DNA from: an uncultured Clostridia bacterium | GTDB lineage: Bacteria; Bacillota; Clostridia; Oscillospirales; Oscillospiraceae | Direction of reading: 5' to 3' | Assembly: GCA_946411835.1 (NCBI GenBank) | Contig: CAMKFK010000008.1 | Coordinates: 1 to 45,687, forward strand | Length of the DNA: 45,687 bases | Part shown: positions 45,376-45,687 of the stretch, piece by piece | Layout: every line of letters starts with the position of its first letter | Numbering within the stretch: position 1 is the stretch's first letter | Notes under the pieces: generated by a model | What the model was told of the DNA's origin: nothing | What the model saw: the letters and a program-made list of their open reading frames with translations, nothing else | Databases searched by the model: none | Program-made: the position numbers and the translations under genes

Positions 45376-45415
45376 TTTCAAGGCTGTTTCGGTTCGCACC
45401 GAAGCAGCCTTGAAA
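45376..45415. repeat. Strong 18-bp stem-loop
   Basis: Arms 45376-45393 and 45398-45415 are complementary over 18 bp with one G-U pair on the plus-strand RNA, around a TCGC loop. No T-run follows on either strand, so it is not a standard intrinsic terminator. Such near-perfect stems are typical of dispersed palindromic elements or processing sites near tRNA genes. Confidence 0.7.
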
Positions 45416-45492
45416 TATTCCTACATTTCCGCGAGATCGCCGGTCTGACAGGATTCGAACTCCCGGCGTAACAACTGAACAACATAAATCTG

Positions 45493-45527
45493 AGGTCAAG
45501 TCAAACAAGACTTGGCCTTATTTTTTT
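45493..45527 (+). terminator. Intrinsic terminator before the last gene
   Basis: Arms 45493-45502 and 45509-45518 (10 bp, one G-U) around AAACAA, followed by TA and seven T. It would end transcription coming from glnS or the former tRNA. It lies only 19 nt before the next start codon, so it could also be an attenuator for that gene. Confidence 0.8.
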
Positions 45528-45545
45528 GCCCAAGGAGGACTTTGA

Positions 45546-45687
45546 ATGAAAATAATCAACAACGAAGCGCGAGACAGGTACTTTGCCGAGGCTGCCATTC
45601 GCCTGCGGGAAGCAGGCTTCGAGCCGCGATCACAGGAGGACGGGCTTCTCCCCGTCGATTGGCAGGGCTCCCGCCTCTGCTGCCTGA
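45546..45687 (+). CDS. Partial gene, unknown, cut by the window end
   Basis: The first 47 codons are seen, starting at ATG 45546 after a strong CAAGGAGGA site. They encode KIINNEARDRYFAEAAIRLR and then a segment ending LLPVDWQGSRLCCL. I do not recognise the family with confidence. The style, a short amphipathic helix followed by a substrate-like loop, recalls small hypothetical proteins carried on conjugative elements, but that is only an impression. It is separated from glnS by a tRNA fragment and a terminator and has no visible own promoter. Confidence 0.6.
   Translation, partial: MKIINNEARDRYFAEAAIRLREAGFEPRSQEDGLLPVDWQGSRLCCL

Noticed and set aside
45274-45508. Two short overlapping frames around the tRNA fragment (plus 45274-45471, minus 45302-45508)
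   Set aside because: They translate tRNA and hairpin sequence (for example REFKSRHSDQ from the T-arm and acceptor) and have no ribosome sites.

Overview
The window reads as a chromosomal segment of a high-GC member of the Clostridia (Firmicutes), probably near the Oscillospiraceae. Reasons: a PolC-type replicative polymerase, AddAB in place of RecBCD, an RNase M5 homologue, the Firmicute orders tig-clpP-clpX-lon-ysxC and frr-uppS-cdsA-dxr-rseP-ispG-polC, strong AGGAGG ribosome sites, TRTGN extended -10 promoters, and heavy GC bias at third codon positions. The assignment comes from gene content only; there is no rRNA to confirm it. CDS coordinates include the stop codon.

Layout. 1-7528: murF, an ABC-F ATPase, a DUF218 membrane protein, a flavodoxin-like protein, prfA and a Sua5/YwlC-CoaE fusion, mostly joined by ATGA overlaps or tiny gaps as one operon. 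7542-8936: an M18 aminopeptidase followed by a hairpin. 9100-16694: addB, addA and a metallophosphoesterase. 16799-24929: tig, clpP, clpX, lon, ysxC, pyrH and an acyltransferase, closed by a bidirectional terminator. 25154-26779 (minus strand): a polysaccharide deacetylase with a frameshifted 3' end, then a bactofilin. 27173-29397: metY and metA, divergent from the deacetylase. 29461-38956: frr, uppS, cdsA, dxr, rseP, ispG and polC. 39108-43187: a small XRE regulator coupled to comEC, then holA and rnmV. 43238-45299: glnS and a small charged helical repeat protein. 45296-45545: a 3' tRNA fragment and several hairpins. 45546-end: the start of an unknown gene.

Most genes are core housekeeping: wall precursor and lipid-carrier synthesis (murF, uppS, dxr, ispG), phospholipid synthesis (cdsA), translation and its termination and recycling (tig, prfA, frr, glnS), proteolysis (clpXP, lon, rseP), repair and replication (addAB, polC, holA) and DNA uptake (comEC). 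The accessory parts are the stretch between pyrH and frr and the last 700 bases.

I did not find a clear new defence or mobile system. The observations most worth following are: the 12-bp perfect inverted repeat spanning the divergent deacetylase/metY promoters; the frameshift in the deacetylase; the structured metY leader; the 16-bp palindrome at the XRE-comEC start site; the Sua5-CoaE fusion; and the truncated tRNA at the right edge.
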